A stretch of 64,000 nucleotides of DNA. Origin: Sporosarcina jiandibaonis (lineage in GTDB: Bacteria; Bacillota; Bacilli; Bacillales_A; Planococcaceae). A program made the position numbers and the translations under genes. A model generated the notes under the pieces. That model saw nothing but the letters and a program-made list of their open reading frames with translations. It had not been told where the DNA came from and searched no databases. Location: contig NZ_JAAOIY010000008.1 in assembly GCF_013184495.1 (NCBI RefSeq), positions 62,001 to 126,000 of the forward strand. The letters run 5' to 3'. Below, piece after piece: positions 1-8,268 of the stretch (its first letter is position 1; each line of letters opens with the position of its first letter).

Positions 1-1
1 T

Positions 2-139
2 CTTCGCAAGAATAGTCAGGGGGATGCATCAATGATGGATGAACTAGCTCAATCCGTAAAAAAGCAATCTTGCGCCGAAGCAAAGAATACGCTGTTGAAT
101 CAATCAGACATCTTATATTCAATGGCGTTTTTGAAATAA
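2..139 (+). CDS. C-terminal end of an unidentified protein (partial)
   Basis: An open frame enters from the left edge and runs 45 codons to TAA. It has two internal ATGs (32 and 35) that could start a 35-residue peptide, but no clear ribosome binding site precedes them. The sequence is polar with one Cys and ends in MAFLK; I do not recognise the family. It may be the tail of a gene lying outside the window, or chance. The 200 bases that follow are AT-rich and carry no gene I can support. Confidence 0.3.
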   Translation, partial: LRKNSQGDASMMDELAQSVKKQSCAEAKNTLLNQSDILYSMAFLK

Positions 140-347
140 AAGGGAATCTCAAATCGATGCGGTATTATAGTGTGAAATTAAGTGAAACGTTGTAATATGC
201 CTAACAAAATTCATTGTTACATTGATAAACAATTATATTCGCAATAGGATTGTTTAAATTAGGGTGTAATCAACACTTTTATGATTTAATGATATAATAA
301 AATAACATGAATCAAATAGAGAAATAAAATTAAAAGGGTGAAGATAA

Positions 348-1211
348 TTGAGTGCAATGGATAAGCAACTTTATGATTACCTACTAGCAAATATGACAGC
401 TATATCGGACAAATGGCTTTCCCTGCGTGAGGAAAATAGAGGATCCATCTATTCCATGGATGCTGGTGAAACTGCAGAAGCATTACTTCGCGAACAAAAC
501 CGTTTAACTAATATGACTGTCACCAGCATACTTTTGAATGATAGACAGATATTTGAATCCAATAAAGAAACATGGGCTCGTGAAGTGGCTGAAAGTAGAG
601 TGAACAGCAATACGTCTGTACCGGAAGTGTTGGGGGCTCTGAGTAAAGCCAGGCAAACGTACTGGTCATTCATAGAGAAATTTGCGAAAATGAAAGGGGA
701 AGAAGTAACCCCAGATGATTTGTTAAGATGGGGAATTTCAATCCATTTGGCTTTCGATGAACTGTATATTGATTTCTCCCATATGTATTATGAAATTATG
801 AACAGAAGACTTAAGATGCAGCAAGGTTTAATAGAAGAATTGAGTTTTCCAATTATAAAACTTAATGAATTGAATGGCGTGTTGCCGCTAATCGGAAATA
901 TTGATACGTTTCGCGGGGAAGGGTTTTTGGATTATATCCCTCCAAAATGTGTTGAATTAGATCTCACCCACTTATTCATTGATTTGTCGGGTGTGTCTGA
1001 AATCGATACAATGGTTGTGCAGCAAATCAATCCACTGATACAAGTATTAAATTTACTCGGGATAAATACGACATTAACCGGAATCCGTCCGGAGCTTGCT
1101 CAAACAGCAGTCCAGTTAGGATTGAATTTTTCCGATATCGATACACATGCTTCCTTACAGCAAGCGCTTAGTGAAGAATACTCGTTAGCATTACATAAAA
1201 ATCAAGATTAG
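348..1211 (+). CDS. RsbR-type stressosome/STAS-domain protein
   Basis: 287 residues from a TTG start preceded by AAAAGGGTG. Residues about 1-160 form an all-helical globin-like sensor region as in RsbR N-termini. Residues about 165-280 fit a STAS domain (LSFPIIKLNELNGVLPLIG, then LFIDLSGVSEIDTMVVQQ), which in RsbR proteins is phosphorylated by the RsbT kinase in the stressosome that controls SigB. The GVSEID stretch sits where the conserved phosphorylatable Thr/Ser lies. It stands alone, with no rsbS, rsbT or rsbU next to it, so it is probably an orphan paralogue (RsbRA/RsbRD type) feeding a stressosome encoded elsewhere. The family call is firm; the sensed signal is unknown. Confidence 0.8.
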   Translation: MSAMDKQLYDYLLANMTAISDKWLSLREENRGSIYSMDAGETAEALLREQNRLTNMTVTSILLNDRQIFESNKETWAREVAESRVNSNTSVPEVLGALSKARQTYWSFIEKFAKMKGEEVTPDDLLRWGISIHLAFDELYIDFSHMYYEIMNRRLKMQQGLIEELSFPIIKLNELNGVLPLIGNIDTFRGEGFLDYIPPKCVELDLTHLFIDLSGVSEIDTMVVQQINPLIQVLNLLGINTTLTGIRPELAQTAVQLGLNFSDIDTHASLQQALSEEYSLALHKNQD

Positions 1212-1264
1212 CAATATGTAAGGCACCAGTTCTAATAAATCTCTATACCGAAATAGCCTATCTG

Positions 1265-1335
1265 AACTATATCCTAAATACGGCCCACCTTGAAAAGGGC
1301 TCGTAATTCGGGGTATAGTTCAACTTGACTTTATT
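1265..1335 (+). terminator. Putative terminator after the RsbR-type gene
   Basis: AACTATATCC pairs with GGGTATAGTT, with an inner GGCCC/GGGC stem. A U-poor tail (TTGACTTTATT) follows, so efficiency is uncertain. It lies between the rsbR-like gene (+) and a convergent small gene (-). Confidence 0.45.
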
Positions 1336-1359
1336 ATACTTTCGGTTTCAATAGCAGGT

Positions 1360-1611
1360 TTACCAAAAAAATGCCGAGGCTAGGACTATGCCCGTAATTG
1401 CACCAAGAGCAATCCCAATTCCAAATCCCCCAAATCCAAATCCGCCGAATCCTAATCCATATCCGCCAAGACCATCAAAAGGTCTAATCCAGACCATATC
1501 GCGAGTTACTCTAGTAATTTCTCCTCTATAAACCCGACCATCACGACAAGTAATTCTCACATTTCTTCCATGATATCTGCGACAAAGATCATAAAAATTA
1601 GCTTGAGACAT
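1360..1611 (-). CDS. Small Sm-like, Gly-rich, probably spore-associated protein
   Basis: The start is ATG 1611 because a perfect AGGAGG lies just upstream (1618-1623); this gives 83 residues (a longer frame begins at 1647). Residues 1-45 look like a small beta-barrel (YHGRNVRITCRDGRVYRGEI, then MVWIRPFDG), like the Sm-type fold in which a basic strand and a GRVYRG turn recur. Residues 46-65 are a GYGLGFGGFGFGG repeat, and the C-terminus is hydrophobic (IALGAITGIVLASAFF), perhaps a membrane anchor. A SigK-like promoter upstream suggests mother-cell expression late in sporulation. A related-looking small barrel is encoded at 25127-25456. Function unknown. Confidence 0.6.
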   Translation of the reverse strand: MSQANFYDLCRRYHGRNVRITCRDGRVYRGEITRVTRDMVWIRPFDGLGGYGLGFGGFGFGGFGIGIALGAITGIVLASAFFW

Positions 1612-1654
1612 TATTTTCCTCCTTTCAATCATATTTACACATAGCATGTACAGT

Positions 1655-1682
1655 TAACATATGATACAAATAATGCAGTGTA
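1655..1682 (-). promoter_or_regulatory. Candidate SigK-type promoter
   Basis: On the minus strand CATATGTTA (1655-1663) matches the SigK -10 pattern CATAnnnTA, with an AC 16 bases upstream as the minimal -35. It lies about 40 bases before the ATG of the Gly-rich small protein. Pattern match only. Confidence 0.35.
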
Positions 1683-1757
1683 ATAGATAAACGTCTAGAC
1701 CCGTCCTAATTTGCAGTAATTACGGGTCTAATCATTCATTTAGAAAAAACATAAAGG

Positions 1758-2609
1758 ATGAGAGCCTCGTCAGTTATCCAAACACAAAAATGGCTATATA
1801 AATTTCTTTGTGCATGTGCGGAAAAATCGAGTGAAAGTCCATATGCCCTTCAATGTGAGATGCTCTGTGCACCAATCGTAGAGCCGTTTCCTGAAATAAA
1901 ACCGGAAGAATTGCAATATGAGCTTCTAAATCATGGATTATTTGATCCTGATAAATGGGCGGATATTAGAAATCAAGTGGAGATATTGGAGAAACAAAGT
2001 ATCTGGAAAATTGTCGGTCAGGAATATCAGTTATTAAAAACTTTGTGGAAAGGTCCAGAGGTAGCAATCTATATTTATCCATTAAACAATGTGATTCTCA
2101 ATAAGAAAGAGCAAGCTCCTACGAAAAACGGTGTCGCATATAAAGGAGCATTGTTTTTATTTTTATCCGGCGGGCTTAGGGTGGAAGAAATAAAAGCATT
2201 ATTAGCGCATGAATACAATCATGTTTGTCGACTAAATTATTTAGGATTAGAGTCTAAAAAAATCCCATTAAAGGATTCGCTAATCATTGAAGGTTTTGGG
2301 GAGTTTGCAATCAAAGAATTATACGGTGAAAAGTGGCTGGCGCCATGGACTGATCTCTATTCATTTAAAGATTCAATCAGAATATGGACTAAATACTTCA
2401 TTCCAAAATTGAATTTATTGGGTACTGATAATCATCAAGTTTTTTTATATGGCAAAGCGAGAAGCCCTTTTCCTAAATGGATTGGATATCATATAGGTTA
2501 TCAAATTGTTAATTCATTCCAAATGAATAACGGGCCCTTTAACAAATATGAATTGTACCAAAAGACGTCTGATGAACTAATTGCAGGTTCTAAGTTTCCT
2601 GCCAATTAG
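1758..2609 (+). CDS. DUF2268-family putative Zn-dependent protease (YjaZ-like)
   Basis: 283 residues. HEYNH at residues 151-155 is a gluzincin-type HExxH zinc motif, and E179 in IIEGFGEFA about 24 residues later is a plausible third ligand; both fit the DUF2268 (YjaZ) family of predicted peptidases. No signal peptide is visible, so it is probably cytosolic. The listed ATG directly abuts its AAAGG with no spacing, so the true start is uncertain. The gene is monocistronic and ends at a strong bidirectional terminator. Substrate unknown. Confidence 0.7.
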   Translation: MRASSVIQTQKWLYKFLCACAEKSSESPYALQCEMLCAPIVEPFPEIKPEELQYELLNHGLFDPDKWADIRNQVEILEKQSIWKIVGQEYQLLKTLWKGPEVAIYIYPLNNVILNKKEQAPTKNGVAYKGALFLFLSGGLRVEEIKALLAHEYNHVCRLNYLGLESKKIPLKDSLIIEGFGEFAIKELYGEKWLAPWTDLYSFKDSIRIWTKYFIPKLNLLGTDNHQVFLYGKARSPFPKWIGYHIGYQIVNSFQMNNGPFNKYELYQKTSDELIAGSKFPAN

Positions 2610-2621
2610 TCAATAAAAAAT

Positions 2622-2668
2622 AAAACAATCTTTATTCTAGATCGTTGTCTAGAATAAAGATTGTTTTT
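2622..2668. terminator. Strong bidirectional terminator
   Basis: A perfect hairpin, AAACAATCTTTATTCTAGA with its complement, has A-runs on one flank and T-runs on the other. It separates the convergent DUF2268 gene (+) and methyltransferase gene (-). Confidence 0.85.
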
Positions 2669-2672
2669 GTAT

Positions 2673-3380
2673 TTACAGCAATTGACATCGAAACGCACGA
2701 AAGCCAATGTAATCATGGTTTTGAGTGATGAAATGATTATGCTCTTCCCATACATCATAGAGGTCCATATTTATATTTTCCGATTGATTAATATCAGTAA
2801 TATCGGTTTGGATAAGTCCAGAGGGAGTATCGATTATTTCAATTTGTGAAAAACCGGCTTGCTGTAGCTTCGATTTCCACTCTTGTTCATTTAGAATTTC
2901 GTTAATACCGTACAAGCTGCATACTTTATTTTGTACCTCTAACGGCAAGGATTGTTCAGCCGTCATTTCAATCAAAATCATTCGTCCGCCACTTTTTAAA
3001 ACTCTGGAAAGTTCGTTTAGCGTCTTGGAAATATTCGTAAAAGAAATGACGGATTCCGCTATTATTAAATCGAAGGAATTATCCATCAGATTTAAACTTT
3101 GTGCATCTCCTTCAATTACTAAGATAGAAGAGTCAGAGCTTTCGAAGCGTTTTCTTGCTTTTTTTAACATGACTGAATGATTATCTACTGCAGTCACTTG
3201 ACACTTGAATCTTTGAGCTAAGAATGCGGCTGTCTGACCGGTTCCGCAACCGATATCCAACACAGATTCACGGGGTTGAATATTTTCATCTTCCAATATG
3301 GACTGTGTCAGAGAAAACCCGCCAGGATGTGCACCGCCAATTCCGAAATTAGCTACTAAGTCTATATAACTATTGTGCAT
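2673..3380 (-). CDS. Class I SAM-dependent methyltransferase
   Basis: 235 residues with a Rossmann-type methyltransferase core. Motif I is VLDIGCGTGQTAAFLA (residues about 40-55), the acidic strand end is VTAVDNHSVML, motif II region VIEGDAQSL, and motif IV LIIAESVISF. This is the Methyltransf_11/UbiE-like layout. The substrate cannot be told from sequence. It shares the minus strand with the small YjcZ-type gene just upstream, but a gap and separate ribosome binding site argue for separate units. Confidence 0.8.
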   Translation of the reverse strand: MHNSYIDLVANFGIGGAHPGGFSLTQSILEDENIQPRESVLDIGCGTGQTAAFLAQRFKCQVTAVDNHSVMLKKARKRFESSDSSILVIEGDAQSLNLMDNSFDLIIAESVISFTNISKTLNELSRVLKSGGRMILIEMTAEQSLPLEVQNKVCSLYGINEILNEQEWKSKLQQAGFSQIEIIDTPSGLIQTDITDINQSENINMDLYDVWEEHNHFITQNHDYIGFRAFRCQLL

Positions 3381-3413
3381 TAGGTATTCTCCTGGTTTTA
3401 CTACTTTTACGAC

Positions 3414-3560
3414 TTAGTAGCAATAGCCATGACCTCCGTCAAAACCATGATCAACAAAAGCTGCACCAACAATGATCAACAGGATAAATAATACAACGAT
3501 CAAGGCAAATCCCGAGCCGCATCCAAAGCTGCCAACTTTCTTTTCGATTTCAGAAGACAT
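3414..3560 (-). CDS. YjcZ-family tiny sporulation membrane protein
   Basis: 48 residues starting MSSEIEKKVGSFGCG and ending GGHGYCY. The central segment GFALIVVLFILLIIVGAAFV is one membrane helix followed by a Gly/His/Tyr tail, the signature of the YjcZ/tiny-TM family found in Bacillus spores. A GGAAAGGGGTGG ribosome binding site precedes ATG 3560. It is probably expressed during sporulation; its exact role is unknown in the family. Confidence 0.8.
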   Translation of the reverse strand: MSSEIEKKVGSFGCGSGFALIVVLFILLIIVGAAFVDHGFDGGHGYCY

Positions 3561-3601
3561 TCTATCCACCCCTTTCCTATTGACATATATATAGGATATG
3601 A

Positions 3602-3811
3602 GGCGATTTAGGAAATCTCAGGGCAGATGGGAAAAAACTTTCTTTAAGAAATCTTAATCGAATACGGGAACAAAGAACACAAATGGCGCGAGAGCAAGCC
3701 ATGAAAGCTCCGGTTAAAATGGTGTTTCCGATGTTGCTATTTATCTTCCCGGCTATGTTTATCGTGATGTTGGGACCGTTAGTTATTTATTTGATTCAGA
3801 CGATTTTTTAG
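3602..3811 (+). pseudogene. C-terminal remnant of a TadC/type II secretion F-domain protein
   Basis: After an in-frame stop at 3599-3601 the frame reads 69 codons. It contains REQRTQMAREQAMKAPVK followed by a membrane helix FPMLLFIFPAMFIVMLGP. That is the characteristic C-terminus of TadC-type inner-membrane proteins of Tad/Flp pili (KAPVK, then FPL..FIFPA.FIV.LGP). The remaining 200 or more residues are absent, no start codon with a ribosome binding site is visible, and no other tad gene is nearby, so it is a decayed scrap of a lost locus. Confidence 0.65.
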
Positions 3812-3841
3812 AAGATCCATTCATTACAATAAAGTATTTTT

Positions 3842-3869
3842 AACCTCGTCCTAAAATATGGACGGGGTT
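3842..3869 (+). terminator. Terminator after the tadC remnant
   Basis: The 10-bp stem AACCTCGTCC/GGACGGGGTT (one G-U pair) is followed by TATTTGTGTTT. Its survival suggests the remnant was once the end of an operon. Confidence 0.6.
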
Positions 3870-3885
3870 ATTTGTGTTTAAGGTT

Positions 3886-3926
3886 GATATAGATATAGAT
3901 AGAGATAGAGATAGAGATAGAGATAG
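3886..3926. repeat. AGAGAT hexanucleotide microsatellite
   Basis: 41 bases made of GATATA units followed by about five tandem AGAGAT units. They lie between the tadC remnant and the holin-like gene. Simple tracts like this can change length by slippage. Confidence 0.9.
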
Positions 3927-4025
3927 TCCTTATTGCGCCAGGTGCAATCATTAAACTTCCGAACATAAGCCGTTCTCAGAAGGACATGTCACACATAAAA
4001 TACAAAAAGGAGAAGAGGTGATGAT

Positions 4026-4271
4026 ATGTTTGAACTTTATGATGTAATTATAATTCCTCTGATTTTGGGGATTGTAGAAGTGTTTAAAAGAGCAGGGGTT
4101 AGTAAGAAATTATTGCCGTTTATTGCGTTAGTTATCGGTATTGCGATAGGTGTAGTATACGTTACCGATTTTGATTGGAAACAAGGCGTGCTAGTCGGTG
4201 CGATGCTTGGACTTTCTGCAAGCGGGCTATATAGCAGTTCTAAAAATACATTCGAAAAGAGTGACGAGTAA
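4026..4271 (+). CDS. Holin-like small membrane protein
   Basis: 81 residues with two hydrophobic helices (VIIIPLILGIVEVFKRAGV; LPFIALVIGIAIGVVYV), a third weaker one (GVLVGAMLGLSASGLYSSSKN) and a charged tail. This layout and the GLSA.GLYS..KN end resemble A118-type phage holins. A good AAAAGGAGAAGAGG lies upstream. No endolysin or other phage gene is beside it, so it may be a domesticated prophage relic or a small membrane protein of other function. Confidence 0.6.
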   Translation: MFELYDVIIIPLILGIVEVFKRAGVSKKLLPFIALVIGIAIGVVYVTDFDWKQGVLVGAMLGLSASGLYSSSKNTFEKSDE

Positions 4272-4284
4272 TCGTTGCTCTTTT
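4257..4284 (+). terminator. Terminator overlapping the holin-like gene end
   Basis: AAGAGTGACGA pairs with TCGTTGCTCTT (two G-U pairs) around the stop codon, followed by TTTTATG. Confidence 0.6.
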
Positions 4285-4450
4285 ATGTGTAACAGCTGCA
4301 TACTGTATTGCATTTGTTTTGGTTTCGGTATACAAGACATCTCTCCTACTAAATGTGCTACAATCGATAGGTAAATACATACTTAATCTAATTTATTTTC
4401 CGGTTCGGGTAACTAAAATTAGAAAAACTCAACATAACCAGTTTCTCTAA

Positions 4451-4486
4451 GACTAGTCAAAAGTCTTGTGGACTGGTGCTTTTTAT
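4451..4486 (+). promoter_or_regulatory. Hairpin with T-run in the 5' leader (possible attenuator)
   Basis: ACTAGTC pairs with GACTGGT (one G-U) across a 12-base loop, followed by GCTTTTTAT, about 25 bases before the methyltransferase start. It could be an attenuator or the terminator of an unseen upstream transcript. I recognise no aptamer. Confidence 0.4.
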
Positions 4487-4512
4487 GAGAAATATTTCAG
4501 GAGGATTTTTAC

Positions 4513-5118
4513 ATGACCAAGAATAGCGACCGTCTGCTTCGAATCAATACAACCGGTTTAAGTGAGGAACCAAGTCAATCCGATCATTATAATCATTACG
4601 AGGCAACGCCGTATATCGTATTAGATGCACTCTTTGATACATACACATTAAAGAAAACAGACGGTCTTGTCGACTATGGATGTGGAAAAGGCCGCGTCAT
4701 GTTTTATGCGCATAGTCGCTTTAATGTTCCGATAACGGGAATTGAGATGAATGACCAACTTTACCATAAGGCACTTACGAACATGACCCATTACTTACAG
4801 AAATCAAAAGGGAAAAGTCCCGCAATCCGGGTGAGCTGTTGCAAAGCGGAGGAATATACTGTGGATGAACGGGAAAACCGATTTTACTTTTTCAATCCTT
4901 TTTCAATAGAGATATTCATGAAGACTGTAAATAATATTTTAAGGTCGGTAGAACAACACCCTCGCGAAGTCGATATCATTCTTTATTATCCAATTCCTGA
5001 TTATGTTGAATACCTCGAATTATGTACGCCATTTAATTTGTATCGTGAAATTCAAATTCCAGGACTTTATAAAATTAATAATGACGAACGATTTTTGATT
5101 TATCGCCATGGAAATTAA
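4513..5118 (+). CDS. SAM-dependent methyltransferase
   Basis: 201 residues. LVDYGCGKGRVMFYA (about residues 56-70) is methyltransferase motif I and ITGIEMNDQLYHKA gives the acidic second motif. FYFFNPFSIEIFM corresponds to the catalytic-face region, with NPF in place of the usual NPP. The gene has a perfect AGGAGG. It resembles class I methyltransferases annotated without substrate in Bacillales. Confidence 0.75.
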   Translation: MTKNSDRLLRINTTGLSEEPSQSDHYNHYEATPYIVLDALFDTYTLKKTDGLVDYGCGKGRVMFYAHSRFNVPITGIEMNDQLYHKALTNMTHYLQKSKGKSPAIRVSCCKAEEYTVDERENRFYFFNPFSIEIFMKTVNNILRSVEQHPREVDIILYYPIPDYVEYLELCTPFNLYREIQIPGLYKINNDERFLIYRHGN

Positions 5119-5134
5119 TTCGCAATAAAATAAA

Positions 5135-5167
5135 AATCCCTCAATCGATGATTTCGATTGGGGGATT
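5135..5167. terminator. Bidirectional terminator
   Basis: AATCCCTCAATCGA pairs with CGATTGGGGGATT between the convergent methyltransferase (+) and antiporter (-) genes. An A-rich left flank gives a T-run on the minus strand. Confidence 0.75.
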
Positions 5168-5173
5168 AGTTGT

Positions 5174-6715
5174 TCAACTTTGGACAATTTCCTCTTCTAC
5201 AAACACATCCAATACTGGTTCCGTTCGCCGCTTCAATATGAGTAAAATGCCAACTAATGCTAAGATATTCACTGCTAATCCAAGCCATACGATCGAAGTT
5301 AACCCAAACACGATATAGCCGATCAGTGAAGTGAAGGCTGCGGTCAATGCGTAAGGAATCTGAGTGGAAACATGATCCATTAACTCGCATTCGGCACCAA
5401 TTGCGGACAAAATTGTTGAATCGGAAATCGGTGAGCAATGATCCCCAAAGACTGCACCCGCCATTACAGCGCCAATTGCTGGCAGTATCCATTCTGGATT
5501 TGTCGAGCCGACAACCGTTGCGGCAATCGGAATCATGATGGCGAAAGTTCCCCAGGACGTTCCCGTTGCAAACGACATCATACAACCCAGCACAAACAAA
5601 ATCCCCGGAATCACCCACATCGGGATATTTCCTTCAACCAAGGAAGCTAAAAATTGTCCAGTTTCCAGGCGACCGACGATATCACCGATTGACCAAGCAA
5701 GTACTAGAATCATAGCCCCGCCGAGCATGCTTTCCATGCCTTTTGTAAAAGTCGACAAAAACTCTTTCGCTTTCAATTTTTTCCTTGGAATATAAAGTAA
5801 CGCAGCTAAAACAACGGATACAACAACCCCATAAACTAGAGATAACGTAATATTGCCCTCGCCAGACGCTTCGATTAAACTAACACCGCTATTAAAATAA
5901 CCGCCGGAGTTCAAGAAAAAAAGAATCGTACCGATAATCATCGTGAGTATTGGTAACAGTAAATCTAATGATTGAGTGAATGGAACTTTTATGGCTACTA
6001 CTTTTAATTTTTGTTCATTCCTAAGTGCGTCCGCTGCTCTTTGTTCATGTTTTCTCATTAACGGAAAATCCACCCGGAACCAAATAATTAGGAAAACCAA
6101 CACCAGTGACGCAATGGCATAATAATTTGCTGGCAAAACGCTGAAAAAAGCGGATACCGGACTATGCCCTAGACCATACGTTTTAATCGGCTCTGCAAGC
6201 AAGGAAAAGATATAAGCGCCCCAACTCGATAAAGGAATCAGTACACAAATCGGAGCTCCGGTCGAGTCGATTAAATAGGCTAGTTTTGATCTTGAGACCC
6301 CGTGGCTGTCTGTAATCGGCCGTGCAATTTGTCCGACTGCCAAACTATTAAAATAGTCGTCGATAAAAATTGCATAGCCAGTGACCATCGTAACGAGCTG
6401 AGCGCCCACACGCGTCCTTACTTTGGACATCGCCCATACGCCGAATTGTTCTGTCGCGCCTGATTTTGACAATAAAGCCGTGACTCCGCCCAGCATTAAA
6501 GCGAAGATGAGTATCGGTGTTGTCCATTCCGGGTCGGCCACTTGTGTGAAAATCGTTTGAAATGAATCGCTTAATCCGCCGGTGAGCGAAAAGTTGGCTA
6601 AAATTAGCGCACCGCTTATCACGCCGAGTAACAGCGAAATGATTACTTCGCGCGTAAGAATTGCACAAGTGATTGCCAGAAGCGGAGGGACAATCGACCA
6701 CCAAGTTGCTTCCAT
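5174..6715 (-). CDS. NhaC-family Na+/H+ antiporter
   Basis: 513 residues with about 11-12 membrane segments. The core signatures of the NhaC/Na+:H+ antiporter superfamily are visible: IFIDDYFNSLAVG, LIDSTGAPICVLIPLSSWG and FATGTSWGTFAIMIPIA, then GAVFGDHCSPISDSTILS. Members exchange sodium for protons, and some (MleN, YuiF types) carry organic anions or amino acids, so the substrate beyond Na+/H+ is open. ATG 6715 has AGGAGG at ideal spacing. Monocistronic. Confidence 0.85.
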   Translation of the reverse strand: MEATWWSIVPPLLAITCAILTREVIISLLLGVISGALILANFSLTGGLSDSFQTIFTQVADPEWTTPILIFALMLGGVTALLSKSGATEQFGVWAMSKVRTRVGAQLVTMVTGYAIFIDDYFNSLAVGQIARPITDSHGVSRSKLAYLIDSTGAPICVLIPLSSWGAYIFSLLAEPIKTYGLGHSPVSAFFSVLPANYYAIASLVLVFLIIWFRVDFPLMRKHEQRAADALRNEQKLKVVAIKVPFTQSLDLLLPILTMIIGTILFFLNSGGYFNSGVSLIEASGEGNITLSLVYGVVVSVVLAALLYIPRKKLKAKEFLSTFTKGMESMLGGAMILVLAWSIGDIVGRLETGQFLASLVEGNIPMWVIPGILFVLGCMMSFATGTSWGTFAIMIPIAATVVGSTNPEWILPAIGAVMAGAVFGDHCSPISDSTILSAIGAECELMDHVSTQIPYALTAAFTSLIGYIVFGLTSIVWLGLAVNILALVGILLILKRRTEPVLDVFVEEEIVQS

Positions 6716-6786
6716 CCCATTCCTCCTTGCTAGTCCATTTGCTTTCGTTATCCTATGAGTTGGTGCTGAACTTTATTTCATGAAAA

Positions 6787-6812
6787 AATAGCCGGCGATT
6801 TCGCTGGCTATT
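6787..6812 (-). terminator. Terminator of the beta-propeller protein gene
   Basis: On the minus strand AATAGCCAGCGA..TCGCCGGCTATT is followed by TTTTTTCAT, just after the stop of the 6821-8080 gene. Confidence 0.8.
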
Positions 6813-6820
6813 AACTTCTT

Positions 6821-8080
6821 CTATTTATATGGCGAATAAAAGCTGTACAGCTCAATGTCTTCAATCCATACCCGCGCATTGGCACCGTTAGAATCAGCTA
6901 TCCATAAATCTCCTTTCAATTCCGCAATATCGCTTTTTCTGAGCCAAGTAATTTTCATAGATGAGCGTAAAAACTGTGGATTATAATCGCCTTTCCCTTT
7001 TGGAGGCGTTGTAATTTCCTGCTGTTTCTGGCTCGCCAGCGACACATAGTAAAGGGAAGGTTTCGGACGCTTTTTTGGATCATTTGACCAATCGCTTTCC
7101 TTCACTCTCGAAACAATTAGCGAACCGTCTGTAACCCATGTGAACCCTAACTCCGCATAATTTTCGGGTGTAAGACTTTCGCTATAGTAAGCGGGGAGTT
7201 CCGTTACTTTTAAATCCTTATTCTTAAAACCGAAGACAATCCGGCCGCCGCCAGCAATATATCCGAGTAAATTTGTTCGAGATGCCCATTTCGGTTCAAA
7301 ATCGGGAATGACCTCGTCAATCACTTCAAATCCTGTTCCGTCAACCGAGATCACGCTAAGCATATCGCTATCCATCGAAAATGAGCCGGTAGGGTAGATA
7401 ATGAATGACAACCATTTTTCATTTGGAGAAAAATCAAAAGATCCCGCACTAATTGCAGGGATTTTTGCATTTCCTATTCCCACCTCTTGCGGGATTGTGA
7501 AAAGTTTTGTTACATGCCGTGTCAAGTCGGGGATGTCTTTATAACCCTCTTCAATCGATATGGCAAACAAGATAGGATTGGTCCATCCATCGGGTCGCAG
7601 CGAAGCGCTGGACGATGCAATGAACCCTTTTCCGTCAGGTTGCCAAACATAATCATTTACGCCTAAAGCGATATTATAGAACTTTTTCAAATCCGAAATA
7701 TTTAATACGCCATCATCACTAAATGCGATAATGTTTTCCGTCGGAGACCATTTCGGATTTTGGCCGTCATAAAAGATTTTCTGATGTTTTTTTGTTATTA
7801 AATCATATACCCATAACTCATTTGACGTTTTTTTAGAGTCATCTATGTTTCCAGTTACAGTTTTTTGATAAAGAAGCATTTTTCCGTCGTACGACCACTG
7901 GGGCGGATAGCTGTAAGACGCTTTTTTAGCCGTCAATTTTTGTTCCTTGTCATTGACTTGTATCCACAAATGACCGTCTCTAACAAACGCTACCATGACA
8001 CTCGAACTGCTTGTATCCGCATGAATAATTGCAGGGAACATCAAAAACAAGATAATCAGTACCTGAATTCGTTTGAACAT
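6821..8080 (-). CDS. Exported TolB-like beta-propeller protein
   Basis: 419 residues with an N-terminal signal peptide (IQVLIILFLMFPAIIHADT, cleavage likely after HA). Repeated WD40-like PD40 blades follow: YSYPPQWSYDGKMLLYQ, NPKWSPTENIIAFSDDG, SFDFSPNEKWLSFI and EPKWASRTNLLGYI. Such proteins fold as a six-bladed propeller outside the membrane and usually bind other proteins or ligands; no catalytic motif is visible. A TolB-Pal system is not expected in this lineage, so the role is unknown. Confidence 0.7.
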   Translation of the reverse strand: MFKRIQVLIILFLMFPAIIHADTSSSSVMVAFVRDGHLWIQVNDKEQKLTAKKASYSYPPQWSYDGKMLLYQKTVTGNIDDSKKTSNELWVYDLITKKHQKIFYDGQNPKWSPTENIIAFSDDGVLNISDLKKFYNIALGVNDYVWQPDGKGFIASSSASLRPDGWTNPILFAISIEEGYKDIPDLTRHVTKLFTIPQEVGIGNAKIPAISAGSFDFSPNEKWLSFIIYPTGSFSMDSDMLSVISVDGTGFEVIDEVIPDFEPKWASRTNLLGYIAGGGRIVFGFKNKDLKVTELPAYYSESLTPENYAELGFTWVTDGSLIVSRVKESDWSNDPKKRPKPSLYYVSLASQKQQEITTPPKGKGDYNPQFLRSSMKITWLRKSDIAELKGDLWIADSNGANARVWIEDIELYSFYSPYK

Positions 8081-8151
8081 AAAAAATCACCTCTTAGCAA
8101 CTATGTTTTCCCGTAACTGAAAAATTAAGCATGTTTATTTTTCAAATATGC

Positions 8152-8187
8152 AAAAAGCCCAAGCAATGCTTCTGCTTGAGCTTTTTT
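8152..8187 (-). terminator. Terminator between the zinc-ribbon peptide and the beta-propeller gene
   Basis: On the minus strand AAGCTCAAGCA..TGCTTGGGCTT ends in TTTTTG. It would end a transcript coming from the small frame at 8269-8334. Confidence 0.65.
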
Positions 8188-8268
8188 AAAAAACGGATTA
8201 ATTTTTATTGATCATTAGAGTTTTTCAATTCAATATGAGCTAGATCTATGAATAGGATAGGCAGCGTA

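Noticed and set aside
2661..2849. 62-residue plus-strand frame after the DUF2268 gene
   Set aside because: It starts in the terminator and lies antisense within the methyltransferase gene; no ribosome binding site.
3886..3926. CRISPR-like array
   Set aside because: Units are six bases with no spacers; it is a simple tandem repeat.
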